Of a DNA stretch of 55,523 bases, positions 32,641 through 41,245 are shown piece by piece. The position numbers and the translations under genes are program-made. The notes below the pieces were generated by a model that was not told the DNA's origin, searched no databases, and was given only the letters and a program-made list of their open reading frames with translations. Origin of the DNA: JBOHNM01 sp050730675 (GTDB lineage: Bacteria; Planctomycetota; Phycisphaerae; Phycisphaerales; UBA1924); NCBI GenBank assembly GCA_050730675.1, contig JBOHNM010000007.1, forward strand, positions 1 to 55,523, in the 5' to 3' direction. How positions within the stretch are numbered: the first letter of the stretch is position 1; every line of letters starts with the position of its first letter.

Positions 32641-34413
32641 ATGCGTCTCGGACTGGCCCAGATCAACCCGACGATCGGCGATCTCGACGGCAACGCCGCG
32701 TTGATCGCCTCGTACATCGAGCGGGCCCGCGGCGAGCAGTGCGACCTGGTCGTCTTCCCCGAGCTGGCGCTGACGGGTTACCCGCCGAAGGACCTGCTGC
32801 TCTCACCGGCGTTCGTCCGCGCGGCGGCCGCCGCGGCGAAGGAGCTTGGACACGAGCACTCGAAGGGGATCACCGTCGTCTTCGGCTGCCCGCTGCCGCT
32901 GGACGACCACGCGCGGCGGCTGAGCAACTCGCTGCTCGCCTACCGCGACGGCGAGCTGCTCGCCTACTACGACAAGCGGCTGCTGCCGACGTACGACGTC
33001 TTCGACGAGAACCGCTACTTCGAGCCGGGGAACAAGCCGGTGATCATCGAGGTCGCCGGTGTGCGCGTCGGGCTCTCGATCTGCGAGGACCTGTGGCGCG
33101 GGCAGGATGTCGGCTTCGCCGAGCGCTACCTGCGCAGCCCCGATCCTGTGGCAGAACTGGTTTCGCCGCCGGACGGATCGCCGGGGGCGCAGCTCATCAT
33201 CAACCCGTCGGCCTCGCCGTTCGTGCTGGGCAAAGGCCAGCGGCACCGCAACCTGCTCATGCGCCACGCGGTTCACCACAAGGTGTACATCGCGGCGGTC
33301 AACCAGGTCGGCGGCAACGACGAACTCGTCTTCGACGGGCACGCCGCGGTGTACAGCCCGGAGAGCTTTTTGTACGCCGCGGCGCCGGGGTTTCAGGAGC
33401 ATTTGCTGGTCGCCGAGGTGCCCGTGGAGCAGCACGCGACGACGGTCCGGATGACAACAGCGACGGCCGAGATCCAAGAGACGGTCACCGAACTCACCAG
33501 CGTCCAGGACCCGCTGGTGTCGGCGATGAAAGAAGACCTTCTCTTCCGCGCGCTGGTCCTCGGCATCCGTGATTACTGCCGCAAGACCGGGTTCAAGTCC
33601 GCGGTGCTCGGCCTCTCCGGCGGCATCGATTCGGCGTTGGTCGCCGTACTCGCCGCGGCGGCGATGGGGCCAACGAACGTCACGGGGCTGCTGATGCCGA
33701 GCCAGTACTCCAGCCCCGGCTCGGTGAGCGACGCCGAAGACCTCGCCAAACGGCTGGGCATCCACACCAATATGCTGCCGATCCAGCCCGCGTTAGCGGC
33801 GTTTGAAGCGACGCTGGCGAAGATGTTCGCCGGACGCGAGCCCGACGTCACCGAGGAGAACCTCCAATCCCGCATCCGCGGCACGCTGCAGATGGCCGTG
33901 AGCAACAAGTTCGGCCACATCCTGTTCACCACCGGCAACAAGAGTGAGCTGGCCGTCGGCTACTGCACGCTCTACGGCGACATGAACGGCGGGCTGGCGG
34001 TCATCAGCGACGTCCTCAAGACCCAGGTCTATGCCCTGTCGCGTTGGATCAACGCGCACTGGCGCGTCCTCGGCATCGAGAACCTCGCCGGCCCGCCGAT
34101 CCCCGACGCCTCGATCACCAAGGCCCCCAGCGCCGAGCTGCGGCCGAACCAGACCGACCAGGATTCGCTCCCGCCGTACGACGTGCTCGACGAGATCATC
34201 GAGCGCTACGTGGAACTCCGCGAGAGCCCCGCGGAGATCGCCGCGGCCATGCCGCAGCACGTCGGCGCGGTCCGCCGCGCCGTCCGCCTGATCGACCTCG
34301 CCGAGTACAAGCGCAAGCAGGCGCCGATCGGCCTCAAGGTGACGGGCGTGGCGTTCGGGAGCGGTCGGCGCATGCCGATCGCGCAGGGGTATCGGGGGGA
34401 TCGGACGATCTGA
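32641..34413 (+). CDS. nadE: Glutamine-dependent NAD+ synthetase
   Basis: The 590-aa enzyme makes NAD+ from deamido-NAD+, ATP and glutamine. The N-terminal nitrilase-type amidase domain (~1-270) shows the catalytic Glu in VFPELALTGYPPKDLL, Lys in YYDKRLLPTYDVFDE and Cys in VGLSICEDLW. The C-terminal synthetase has the PP-loop LGLSGGIDSALVAVLAAAA at ~325 and TTGNKSELAVGYCTLYGD at ~440. TACCCT (32629-32634) lies 6 nt before the ATG. Length is normal for the two-domain form. Confidence 0.96.
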   Translation: MRLGLAQINPTIGDLDGNAALIASYIERARGEQCDLVVFPELALTGYPPKDLLLSPAFVRAAAAAAKELGHEHSKGITVVFGCPLPLDDHARRLSNSLLAYRDGELLAYYDKRLLPTYDVFDENRYFEPGNKPVIIEVAGVRVGLSICEDLWRGQDVGFAERYLRSPDPVAELVSPPDGSPGAQLIINPSASPFVLGKGQRHRNLLMRHAVHHKVYIAAVNQVGGNDELVFDGHAAVYSPESFLYAAAPGFQEHLLVAEVPVEQHATTVRMTTATAEIQETVTELTSVQDPLVSAMKEDLLFRALVLGIRDYCRKTGFKSAVLGLSGGIDSALVAVLAAAAMGPTNVTGLLMPSQYSSPGSVSDAEDLAKRLGIHTNMLPIQPALAAFEATLAKMFAGREPDVTEENLQSRIRGTLQMAVSNKFGHILFTTGNKSELAVGYCTLYGDMNGGLAVISDVLKTQVYALSRWINAHWRVLGIENLAGPPIPDASITKAPSAELRPNQTDQDSLPPYDVLDEIIERYVELRESPAEIAAAMPQHVGAVRRAVRLIDLAEYKRKQAPIGLKVTGVAFGSGRRMPIAQGYRGDRTI

Positions 34414-34439
34414 GAGCCAGTTGACACAAATTGAAGTTG

Positions 34440-34781
34440 CAACCAAGTGCCGTGAGGACGATCAGAGCAACCATAGGGGGCACATTGCCACGAAGTCAGA
34501 TGTCAATGATGTGATGGAGATTGTGGAAAACTTGCTGCACAGCCTGTATGTCCTTCCGCAGGCGGCCGAGCGACTCTCGAAAGTGACGCCCCGGCGTCCA
34601 AGCTCGTAAGGCAGGTCGCTCGATCCAGTATGTATTTCTGGCATCGGGTGCCCGGACCCGCTGCGGGTCGGGCGACCGTGCAAGCGCTTCCGCATCGTTG
34701 TGATGGTTGCCTGAGGTCGGATACCAGCATCTTGCGGACCGTTCTCTGTGCGCGGCCGCACCGGCACCGGATCGCCTCCAC
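34440..34781 (-). pseudogene. Possible GxxExxY-type remnant in gene-free DNA
   Basis: A minus-strand frame contains DLPYELGRRGVTFES, resembling the 'LAYELRRRGLxFERQ' segment of GxxExxY proteins, then loses the family. A second frame gives a helical-looking end (RESLGRLRKDIQAVQQVF). The stretch is less GC-rich than the chromosome average. Nothing intact is visible, so this is a weak suggestion. Confidence 0.25.
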
Positions 34782-35165
34782 TCATGTCGGCCGACGCGCG
34801 GCTCGATTCAGCCATTGTTGCAAATGTGTGTAGTCTCGCAGAGAGATGATTGTTCGATAGTCGCGCTCCTGGCACTCGATTGCAGGGCGTGTGAACCTTG
34901 ACGTTGTTGCGATGATGCCCGCGTTCGCCCTCATGCCGTCCACAACACCGGCGAGTCTTTGAACAAACTCGATGCCAACGGGTTTGCCAAGAGCGTATCG
35001 CTTGCATTCGACGACGAAGAGAAATCGGCCGAGGGCGTTGCTCTGCACAGCGTAGATGTCCTTCCCACCATCCCGAGATTCGGGAGTCAATTGAACTTCA
35101 AAGCCTTCACGGTCGAGCAGCTCTGCGACAAGTTCCTCAAACCGTCGCGGATGCAGGCCGTGCAA
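34782..35165 (-). CDS. Mrr-type restriction endonuclease domain protein
   Basis: The 127-aa product (TTG start at 35165) is a Mrr_cat domain: LHPRRFEELVAELLDREGFE, then the catalytic set RDGGKDIYAV (Asp) and VVECKRYALGKPVG (E-x-K), followed by GIIATTSRFTRPAIE and ISLRDYTHLQQWL. Mrr enzymes cleave modified DNA. The frame overlaps the upstream P-loop ORF by 79 bp, and homology starts right where that ORF becomes meaningless, so the two may once have been a single gene. It sits in an accessory patch. Confidence 0.75.
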   Translation of the reverse strand: MHGLHPRRFEELVAELLDREGFEVQLTPESRDGGKDIYAVQSNALGRFLFVVECKRYALGKPVGIEFVQRLAGVVDGMRANAGIIATTSRFTRPAIECQERDYRTIISLRDYTHLQQWLNRAARRPT

Positions 35166-35476
35166 CAGGTCATTGTGTCGAAGTAGAACTCCTTGGCTTC
35201 GAACGTGGATCCATGATCCACAATAACTAGCGTCGGCGCTGACCGACCAAGGTAAGGTCGCACCCTCTCCGCATAGTCGCGCCTGGTGTCATAAGCGCCA
35301 ATGCGATTAGTAGGAAAAACTATTCCGCCGGTGAAGTGGGGAAGCACTGTCGGAATCACTTGGTCTATGAGTGCGGTAATGCCAGAACCATGCATCCCTC
35401 CAAGCAGGATCATCTTTTCCGAACCCAGGAGGGCATCTCGCAGTTCCTGCTCGAGTAATGGACGTGAGATGAGCAT
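35087..35476 (-). CDS. Degenerate P-loop protein, probably the N-terminal part of a frameshifted Mrr fusion
   Basis: From ATG 35476 (TATCGT 8 nt upstream on the minus strand) the product reads LISRPLLEQELRDALLG, then a Walker-A-like MILLGGMHGSGITALIDQ with the Lys replaced by Ile, and APTLVIVDHG as a Walker B candidate. After EFYFDT the translation turns into low-quality sequence (TCCTACIRDGL), while a +1-type shift gives NDLLHGLHPRRFEELVAE and the Mrr domain. It is either two overlapping genes or one broken NTPase-nuclease gene. Confidence 0.5.
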   Translation of the reverse strand: MLISRPLLEQELRDALLGSEKMILLGGMHGSGITALIDQVIPTVLPHFTGGIVFPTNRIGAYDTRRDYAERVRPYLGRSAPTLVIVDHGSTFEAKEFYFDTMTCCTACIRDGLRNLSQSCSTVKALKFN

Positions 35477-35490
35477 TGGCGGCAACGATA

Positions 35491-35881
35491 CTCCCCTGTT
35501 TCGCGTCGTCCCAACTATGGCTCTTGAAACGGTCCTTTGACGACGGATGGCCCAATATTGGAGCCGTCGCCAACCGCATCCTTCTCCGAAAGAAGAAGTG
35601 ACCGGAAAATGCGCAACGGCGCGCCCGCGACGCCGTGCAAATCAAAAAATTCCAAAATCAATCGGCATCGGCTTTTCCCGATGCATTTGACACCCTTACT
35701 CCAAAAAAGGGACCACGAATTGCGCAACGGCGCGGTCTTTTTGCCATGGGTAGAGCGCCTCTCTTGTCCTGCGTCCGCCACCCGGTTCCTGTGTTTCAGC
35801 CCTCGGCATTTCCCTTCCCCCTTCCCCGCCTTCCTTCGTTCCCTTCGCTCCTTCGTTGAAACCCCGTGCCAAGGACCACCA
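35491..35881. other. Gene-free stretch with a short direct repeat
   Basis: No gene is visible. 'gcgcaacggcgc' occurs at about 35610 and again at about 35718. The DNA between them is AT-richer (runs of a and t) than the chromosome. It may be the edge of the accessory patch. Confidence 0.4.
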
Positions 35882-36226
35882 ATGTCCCCCGAATCCTTCA
35901 ACGCCGCCCTCGCCCTCCGCAAGCTCGAAGCCGCCGACATCCTCTTAATCCAGGCCAAACGCGGCTCCGACGCCGACCGCATCCGCGCGGCCTCGGCGAT
36001 CTTGCGCATGGCTTTCATGGCCGAGCCCAAGCCCCAGAAGGCCGCGGTGGAACCGCCCGTCAGCAAAGGTGCCCCGGCACGCCCGCAGCAAAGCGAGGAC
36101 ATGCCGGGCGATCCACCCTACGCGCCCGTGCCGCCCCCGCGTCAAAGCCCTCCGCCCGCTCGCCTCCCGCCGATCATCCCATCCACCCACACCACCGTGG
36201 CTCGCACCCTCGTCAACTCCAGTTGA
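35882..36226 (+). CDS. Small hypothetical protein with Pro-rich C-terminus
   Basis: The 114-aa protein starts at ATG 35882 (AGGA 9 nt upstream). An amphipathic helical N-terminal half (NAALALRKLEAADILLIQAK, RIRAASAILRMAFM) is followed by a Pro/Ala-rich disordered half. An upstream open-frame extension lacks coding character. I recognise no family. Confidence 0.55.
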   Translation: MSPESFNAALALRKLEAADILLIQAKRGSDADRIRAASAILRMAFMAEPKPQKAAVEPPVSKGAPARPQQSEDMPGDPPYAPVPPPRQSPPPARLPPIIPSTHTTVARTLVNSS

Positions 36227-36345
36227 CCGCCAACCGCGCACCCAAGCCGGGCCGCGCCGTCACCCCTAAATTCAACAGCTCCAGCGCTGCACGCCTCTTT
36301 GACAACCCGCCGCCGAACTGGTCGCCTGCGCTCCGCCTCGGGTGC

Positions 36346-36379
36346 CCCGCTCCAACGCTGTCCTCAGCGTTGGGGCGGG
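36346..36379. repeat. 15-bp hairpin (REP-like)
   Basis: CCCGCTCCAACGCTG (36346-36360), loop TCCT, CAGCGTTGGGGCGGG (36365-36379): 14 of 15 pairs match. G-rich DNA follows rather than T, so it is not a standard terminator. It lies in the 339-bp gap between 36226 and 36566, where I see no gene. Confidence 0.65.
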
Positions 36380-36565
36380 TGGGGGGGCGGCGCGGAGCGT
36401 ACGTTCCCAGGCACCCGCAACGGTCCGCAAAATCCCACCACCACTACGCTCAACCCGTCACAACGATTCGACGACTTCTTCACGCTCGCCGGACCCGCGG
36501 ACGGGTCGGGGCACCCGGCGTGAAGAGATGGAGCGGGCGCTGCGTCGTCTCGAAGCCTTGCGCTT

Positions 36566-37678
36566 TCATTCCTCCGGGTCGTTGGTCGCCACATCCCCGT
36601 ACCCGACGTCGATCACGCGGCCGGCGCGCAGGCGGATGCCCAGGGCGTGCTCGTCTTCCCAGGTGCAGTTGAACCAGAGGCCGATCTCGCACTCGCCATC
36701 GGCGCCCGGCCGGTGGATGGAGAGCGAACTGAACCGGACGAGGTAGCGCGGCTCGTCGATGCCGGAGATCTCGGGCATGTCGGTCGTGTCGCTCGCGCCG
36801 TCGTAGATCTCCGTCCTGACGCGGCGGTAGTACTCCAGGAGCCCTTCGAGCGCGACACGCTCCACTTCGGCCTGGCGCCTGAGCAGCCGCTCGAACGCCC
36901 GGCGCTGCGCGTCGTTGATCGGCGTCTTGCGCGGCGACTGGCAGAGCGACACCGTCGCCCACAGCGTGGGGTGCACCGATGCGGGCGGGAAGGGGCGCGG
37001 CGCTTGCCCCTCGGTGAGTTCCATGAGCGCGACCGGGCGCATCAGGCACCCGGCGAACATCGTCATCTCCACCTGGAACTGCCACTCTTCAAGCGTGCGG
37101 TCGTAGACCGCGCTGTCGATGCCGACGTTCATCTCCAGCTCGGGGGCCGGCTTGCGCGGCTCGTCGGCATCGTCGGACTCGGCGCGGAGCTGCTCGAGTT
37201 CCGATGGCGCCGGCGGCTCGGCGGGCGGGTCGGCCGGCTCGCCGCGGAGCACGCGTTCCATCGCGTTCAGCTCGTCGCCGGCCATGAGCCAGACGAACGG
37301 CAGCATCAGCGGCATCAGGAAGAACCAGCCGATCGAGCGCGGGCGGATGGTGATCGACAGCGCGACGTCGGACTTCGCCGGCGATTGCTTCGACGGGCGC
37401 ACGACCCAGCGCCCGCCCGAGCGTTCGCGGTCGCTATCGATGAAGTACGCCAGGCGGTCGGGGCCGAGCTGCGTCACCTCGTACTCGTTGGGGAACTCCT
37501 GTTCGCCCCGGCGTCGGACGAGCTTGAAGCGCGTGCCGACCTTCAGCGGCCCGGGCGTGTGCATCTGCACCGATGCAACGCGCGGCATCGTCCGCGGCCA
37601 AGACGGCACGTCGGTGAGGATCGCCATGAATCGATCGGGCGCGATGTCCAGCGTCCGTCGGCGGGTGCAGGGGATCAT
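36566..37678 (-). CDS. SRPBCC-like N-terminal domain fused to a DUF6985-like C-terminal domain
   Basis: The 370-aa protein starts at ATG 37678, 8 nt after TATGCT (37687-37692, minus strand). The N-terminus is START/SRPBCC-like: LDIAPDRFMAILTDVPSWP, GTRFKLVRR, DRLAYFIDSDRERSGG. One hydrophobic segment (IGWFFLMPLMLPFVWLMA) at ~125-142 and an acidic Pro-rich linker follow. The C-terminal ~200 residues include GLWFNCTWEDEHALGIRLR and GRVIDVGYGDV, similar to DUF6985 proteins ('W-x-x-EHGLG'). Function is unknown; the combination is unusual. Confidence 0.65.
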   Translation of the reverse strand: MIPCTRRRTLDIAPDRFMAILTDVPSWPRTMPRVASVQMHTPGPLKVGTRFKLVRRRGEQEFPNEYEVTQLGPDRLAYFIDSDRERSGGRWVVRPSKQSPAKSDVALSITIRPRSIGWFFLMPLMLPFVWLMAGDELNAMERVLRGEPADPPAEPPAPSELEQLRAESDDADEPRKPAPELEMNVGIDSAVYDRTLEEWQFQVEMTMFAGCLMRPVALMELTEGQAPRPFPPASVHPTLWATVSLCQSPRKTPINDAQRRAFERLLRRQAEVERVALEGLLEYYRRVRTEIYDGASDTTDMPEISGIDEPRYLVRFSSLSIHRPGADGECEIGLWFNCTWEDEHALGIRLRAGRVIDVGYGDVATNDPEE

Positions 37679-37814
37679 CGGCGGGGAGCATATCTGATCG
37701 CGGCCTGTTCGTGGTGCTTGCTCTTCTTCTCAGCCAATCCTCACCGGCCGTTCATGGCCGCGCGGCGTGCGAAAACGAACAGATGGGTAGAGAAATACGA
37801 CGGAAGGAGGCGCC

Positions 37815-38444
37815 ATGAAAGCTCTTCTGATGACAGCGCTGGTTGCGGGGTGTGCGGTCCAGTGGGGGTGCCAACAGGATCAGTTGTTGGCGGAGGAGCG
37901 GGTGCGAGAAGAGGGCGATATCCAGATCCTCCGCACCGCCCAGCCGCTGCCGAGCCAGGTGGATCGTCTGCGTGCCAAGTGGCCGGAGACGCGAGCGCTT
38001 TCGTTCCTGCATGCCAAAAGCCAGGAGGGCGTCGTCGTCGGGCAGTGGGCCGCCAAGCGGGGGACCACCGATGAGATCCGTAATTTTGGGCTGCGCATGA
38101 CCAATGACATGGTGGCGATCGATGACCGCGTGCTGTCGGAAGCGCGGAAGCTGAATCTCTCGCTCGTGCCGCCGGCGGAGATCATGGACATCATCGCCGC
38201 GGAGCGCGGGGATACGCCATTGCTCGACGCGAGCGCGATGGAGACGCTCAGCGGTTCGGAATTTGACTACGTGCTGATGCTGTGGGCCCAGAGCGACCGG
38301 CGCATGTGCGTCGAAGTCATGTATGAGTCGCGATCTCAGGTCGGCGATGGGCGGGTGCGCGACCTGCTCTTCCAGACCATCCCGGTCTTCAGGCGACAGG
38401 AGAGCACGGCCACCTATATGCTGAACAAGATGCCGCGCTATTGA
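37815..38444 (+). CDS. DUF4142 family lipoprotein
   Basis: The 209-aa protein has a lipobox (LVAGC, Cys at residue 13) and a strong GGAAGGAGG ribosome site, a contrast with the many SD-less genes nearby. The helical ferritin-like DUF4142 region has FLHAKSQEGVVVGQWAAKRG, IRNFGLRMTNDMVAID and EARKLNLSLVPPAE. The function of the family is not established. It should be anchored in the periplasm or envelope. Confidence 0.8.
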   Translation: MKALLMTALVAGCAVQWGCQQDQLLAEERVREEGDIQILRTAQPLPSQVDRLRAKWPETRALSFLHAKSQEGVVVGQWAAKRGTTDEIRNFGLRMTNDMVAIDDRVLSEARKLNLSLVPPAEIMDIIAAERGDTPLLDASAMETLSGSEFDYVLMLWAQSDRRMCVEVMYESRSQVGDGRVRDLLFQTIPVFRRQESTATYMLNKMPRY

Positions 38445-38456
38445 CCGTGAGTTGGA

Positions 38457-39473
38457 TTAGACCGTCAGTTTTTCCACGGCCTCGCGGTACTTCCCCAGCG
38501 TTCCTTCCACAACCTCGGGTGGAAGCTGCGGGCCCGGCGGCGTCTTGTTCCATTTGCCCGACGTCACGAGCGTTTCGAGGTACTCGCGGAGGAACTGCTT
38601 GTCGTAGCTCTTCTGGGCGCGGCCGGGGGTGTAGCCGTCCACGGGCCAGAAGCGCGAGGAGTCTGGCGTCAAGGCTTCGTCGATGAGCATCGGCTGGGTC
38701 CAGACGCGGCCGAGTTTTTCCTTGGCGCCCTCGGGGAGGCCGAACTCGAACTTGGTGTCGGCGATGATGATGCCGCGCCTCCCCGCGCGGGCGTGTTCGG
38801 CCGCGGCGGTGTAGATCGCCAGCGAGAGGTCGCGCAGGACGGTCATCGTCTCGAGGCCGACGAGTTCGGCGGCGTGCTCGAAGGAGATGTTCTCATCGTG
38901 CCCCTCGGCGGCCTTGGTCGCGGGGGTGAAGATCGGCTGCGGGAGCTTGTCGCACTGGCGGAGGCCGGGGGGGAGAGCGACGCCGCAGACCGAGCCGGTC
39001 GCCTGGTACTCCTTCCAGCCGGAGCCTTCGAGGTAGCCGCGGACGACGCACTCGATGGGGATGACATCGCACTTGCGGCAGATGGTGATGCGGCCATCGA
39101 GCCACGCGCGCTGGGGAGAACCCTGGGGAGCGACGGAGGCGGGCAGGTCGGCGACGCTCGTGGAGAGGATGTGCGTCTCGCAAATTCGGCGCTGCTTGAT
39201 GAACTCGAACCAGAAGGCCGCCATTTTGGTGAGGAGCTTCCCCTTGCCGGGGATGGGCGTGGGCATGATGACGTCGAAGGCGCTGATGCGGTCGGAGGCG
39301 ACCATGAGGAGTGCACCGGAGGTGTTCTCGGTTGAGCCACCACCACTGCGCACGTCATTGCCCCCCCACTGCGGGAGTTCGTAGACATCGCGGACCTTGC
39401 CGCGGCGGAGGAGCGGGAGGTGGATCGCGGGGGAGACGGGATGGGCGGAGGGAGCTGTCATGGTCGGGGCCAT
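38457..39473 (-). CDS. purC: Phosphoribosylaminoimidazole-succinocarboxamide synthase
   Basis: The 338-aa enzyme ligates aspartate to CAIR in purine synthesis. Motifs: LRRGKVRDVYELP at the N-terminus, VASDRISAFDVIMPTPIPG, VRGYLEGSGWKEY, PIFTPATKAAEGHDENIS, IIADTKFEFGL and DEALTPDSSRFWP. The start is set at ATG 39473, 6 nt after TACCTT (39480-39485, minus strand), giving APTMTAPSAHP before the first motif; the internal ATG at 39461 is possible. The length matches the long single-chain form. Confidence 0.95.
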   Translation of the reverse strand: MAPTMTAPSAHPVSPAIHLPLLRRGKVRDVYELPQWGGNDVRSGGGSTENTSGALLMVASDRISAFDVIMPTPIPGKGKLLTKMAAFWFEFIKQRRICETHILSTSVADLPASVAPQGSPQRAWLDGRITICRKCDVIPIECVVRGYLEGSGWKEYQATGSVCGVALPPGLRQCDKLPQPIFTPATKAAEGHDENISFEHAAELVGLETMTVLRDLSLAIYTAAAEHARAGRRGIIIADTKFEFGLPEGAKEKLGRVWTQPMLIDEALTPDSSRFWPVDGYTPGRAQKSYDKQFLREYLETLVTSGKWNKTPPGPQLPPEVVEGTLGKYREAVEKLTV

Positions 39474-39573
39474 TGACCGAAGGTAGGAGCGCACTTGCCT
39501 GGTGACTGCCCGGGCGGATTCGGCGGTTCGCCGCAAGCCACCCCCGCCGAGCGGCCGCTATCCTCCCACCCGC

Positions 39574-41235
39574 ATGCTCCGGTTCACGGTCTTCCAGCCC
39601 GCGCTCTCGGCCGACGGCCAGCCCTCCCAGCCAAACGGTTGGCGGCTGGCGCACGCGAACTCCGTCGGGCCTGACGATCTGGCGCTGCCGGCCGAGATCG
39701 AGATGGACGACTCGACGCTGACGTGCATTCCGCGGCTGGACGGCTCGTGCGCCGTGTCGCTGCAGTATCCGATCGACGGGTTCGGGTCGCTCACGGTGCG
39801 CACGTGCCTGCTGCCGGAACGGAATGAGCCATATCTGCTTTCGCTGGAGCTGGCGCGGCACCGGGTGATGCAGGTGCTGAACAAGATCGAGGAGTGGGCG
39901 CTGTTTGACCAGCCGGCGAGCGAGCCGGCGATCGCGGCGGTGGAGAAGGCTCGCGAGGCGTTCACCAGCGCTCTGCATGCCATCCGCGCTGCCGGGGGCG
40001 GATTCACCCCCGAGGCCGATGCCTCGGCCCGCGCTGCCCTTGCGCTGGCGATGGACGCCGGCGAGCAGCTCGCGCAGCTCCACAGCCGCGTGCAGCACAC
40101 GCGGCGGATCACCGGCGAGCTGGCGGCGATGGCCGCCAAGCCCCCGCCGCCGAACGCGCTGACCGATCATGAGTCGCGGCGGGCCCGCTCGGCGATCAGC
40201 GGCGCGGCGGGCGTGTTCATCGTGGACATGCCGCGGGTGGGGTGCAACGTGCACACCGGGGCGTTCGCCGAGCCGCTGTGCGCGGCGGTGGTGCAGTCGT
40301 GCGACTTTGTGACGCTGCCGATGCGCTGGATCGACATGGAGCCGACGGAGGGGAAGTACGCCTTTGCCAAGACGGACAAGTGGATCGAGTGGGCGGTGCT
40401 GAAGGCCAAGCTGCCCGTGACGGCGGGGCCGGTGTTGGACCTGTCTCCCAGCGCGGTGCCGGACTGGCTGTACATCTGGGAGCACGACTACGAGACGCTG
40501 CGCGATGTGGTGATCGCGTACATCAAGACGATCGTGACGAGGTATCGGCGGACGGTCAACACGTGGACGATCTGCTCGGGCCTCAACACGGGGCTGCACT
40601 TCTCGCTCAATTATGAGCAGGCGTTGGACCTGACGCGCACGTGTGTACTGCTGTGCAAGAAGCTGCACCCGCAGGGGCGCGTGCAGGTCGAGCTGGTGCA
40701 GCCGTGGGGCGAGTACACCGCGCGGCCCAAGGGACAGTCGGCCACGCCGCCCTTGGTCTATGGAGAGATGCTCAAGCAGCTCCAGGTGCCGCTGGATGCG
40801 GTCTCGCTTCGCGTGCAGATGGGGCGTCCGGAGTTCGGGTGCTCTACGCGGGACTTGATGGAGCTGTCCGATCTGATCGACCACCTCGGCGGGCTGGACC
40901 TGCCGATCTCACTCTCGCTGGCGGGCGTTCCCGCGAGCCCGCCGCCCCCGGCCGACCTGGGCGAAGAGAGCGAGCTGGACCCCGGCTTCTATCGCCAGCC
41001 ATGGAGCCCGGAATCGCAGGCGCGGTGGCTGCGGGCCGCGGGCGCGGCCGTCGCCGGCAAATGCTGTGTGCAGAGCCTGTGCTGGCAGGAGCTTTACGAC
41101 GCGCCCGGTGATGGGAATGGCGGGCTGATGACCTCGGCCGGCCAGCCCCGCCCGGCCCTGGCGGCTCTCACAGAACTGCGGCAATCGCTGAAAGAACGGC
41201 GTCCGGCCCTTCCCGGACACGACGGGATCTGGTAG
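39574..41235 (+). CDS. GH10-like TIM-barrel protein lacking catalytic glutamates
   Basis: The 553-aa cytoplasmic protein (no signal peptide) starts 9 nt after TATCCT (39559-39564). Residues ~205-530 follow a GH10 xylanase barrel: IVDMPRVGCNVHTGAF, FVTLPMRWIDMEPTEGKY, VTAGPVLDLSPSAVPDWLY. Where GH10 has 'WDVVNEA' this has NTWTICSGLN, and the second catalytic 'TELD' strand reads LPISLSLAGVP. Both acid residues are missing. An N-terminal beta domain and a helical segment (~100-185) precede it. It is probably a carbohydrate-related or scaffold role, not hydrolysis. The TAG stop overlaps the next gene's -10-like hexamer. Confidence 0.7.
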   Translation: MLRFTVFQPALSADGQPSQPNGWRLAHANSVGPDDLALPAEIEMDDSTLTCIPRLDGSCAVSLQYPIDGFGSLTVRTCLLPERNEPYLLSLELARHRVMQVLNKIEEWALFDQPASEPAIAAVEKAREAFTSALHAIRAAGGGFTPEADASARAALALAMDAGEQLAQLHSRVQHTRRITGELAAMAAKPPPPNALTDHESRRARSAISGAAGVFIVDMPRVGCNVHTGAFAEPLCAAVVQSCDFVTLPMRWIDMEPTEGKYAFAKTDKWIEWAVLKAKLPVTAGPVLDLSPSAVPDWLYIWEHDYETLRDVVIAYIKTIVTRYRRTVNTWTICSGLNTGLHFSLNYEQALDLTRTCVLLCKKLHPQGRVQVELVQPWGEYTARPKGQSATPPLVYGEMLKQLQVPLDAVSLRVQMGRPEFGCSTRDLMELSDLIDHLGGLDLPISLSLAGVPASPPPPADLGEESELDPGFYRQPWSPESQARWLRAAGAAVAGKCCVQSLCWQELYDAPGDGNGGLMTSAGQPRPALAALTELRQSLKERRPALPGHDGIW

Positions 41236-41245
41236 ATTCCGCGGC

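Noticed and set aside
36235..36530. Protein-like phrases (KFNSSSAARLFDNPPP, QRFDDFFTLAGPADG) in two frames
   Set aside because: They have no start codon, are in different frames and no homologue is recognised; too weak to call a gene or pseudogene.
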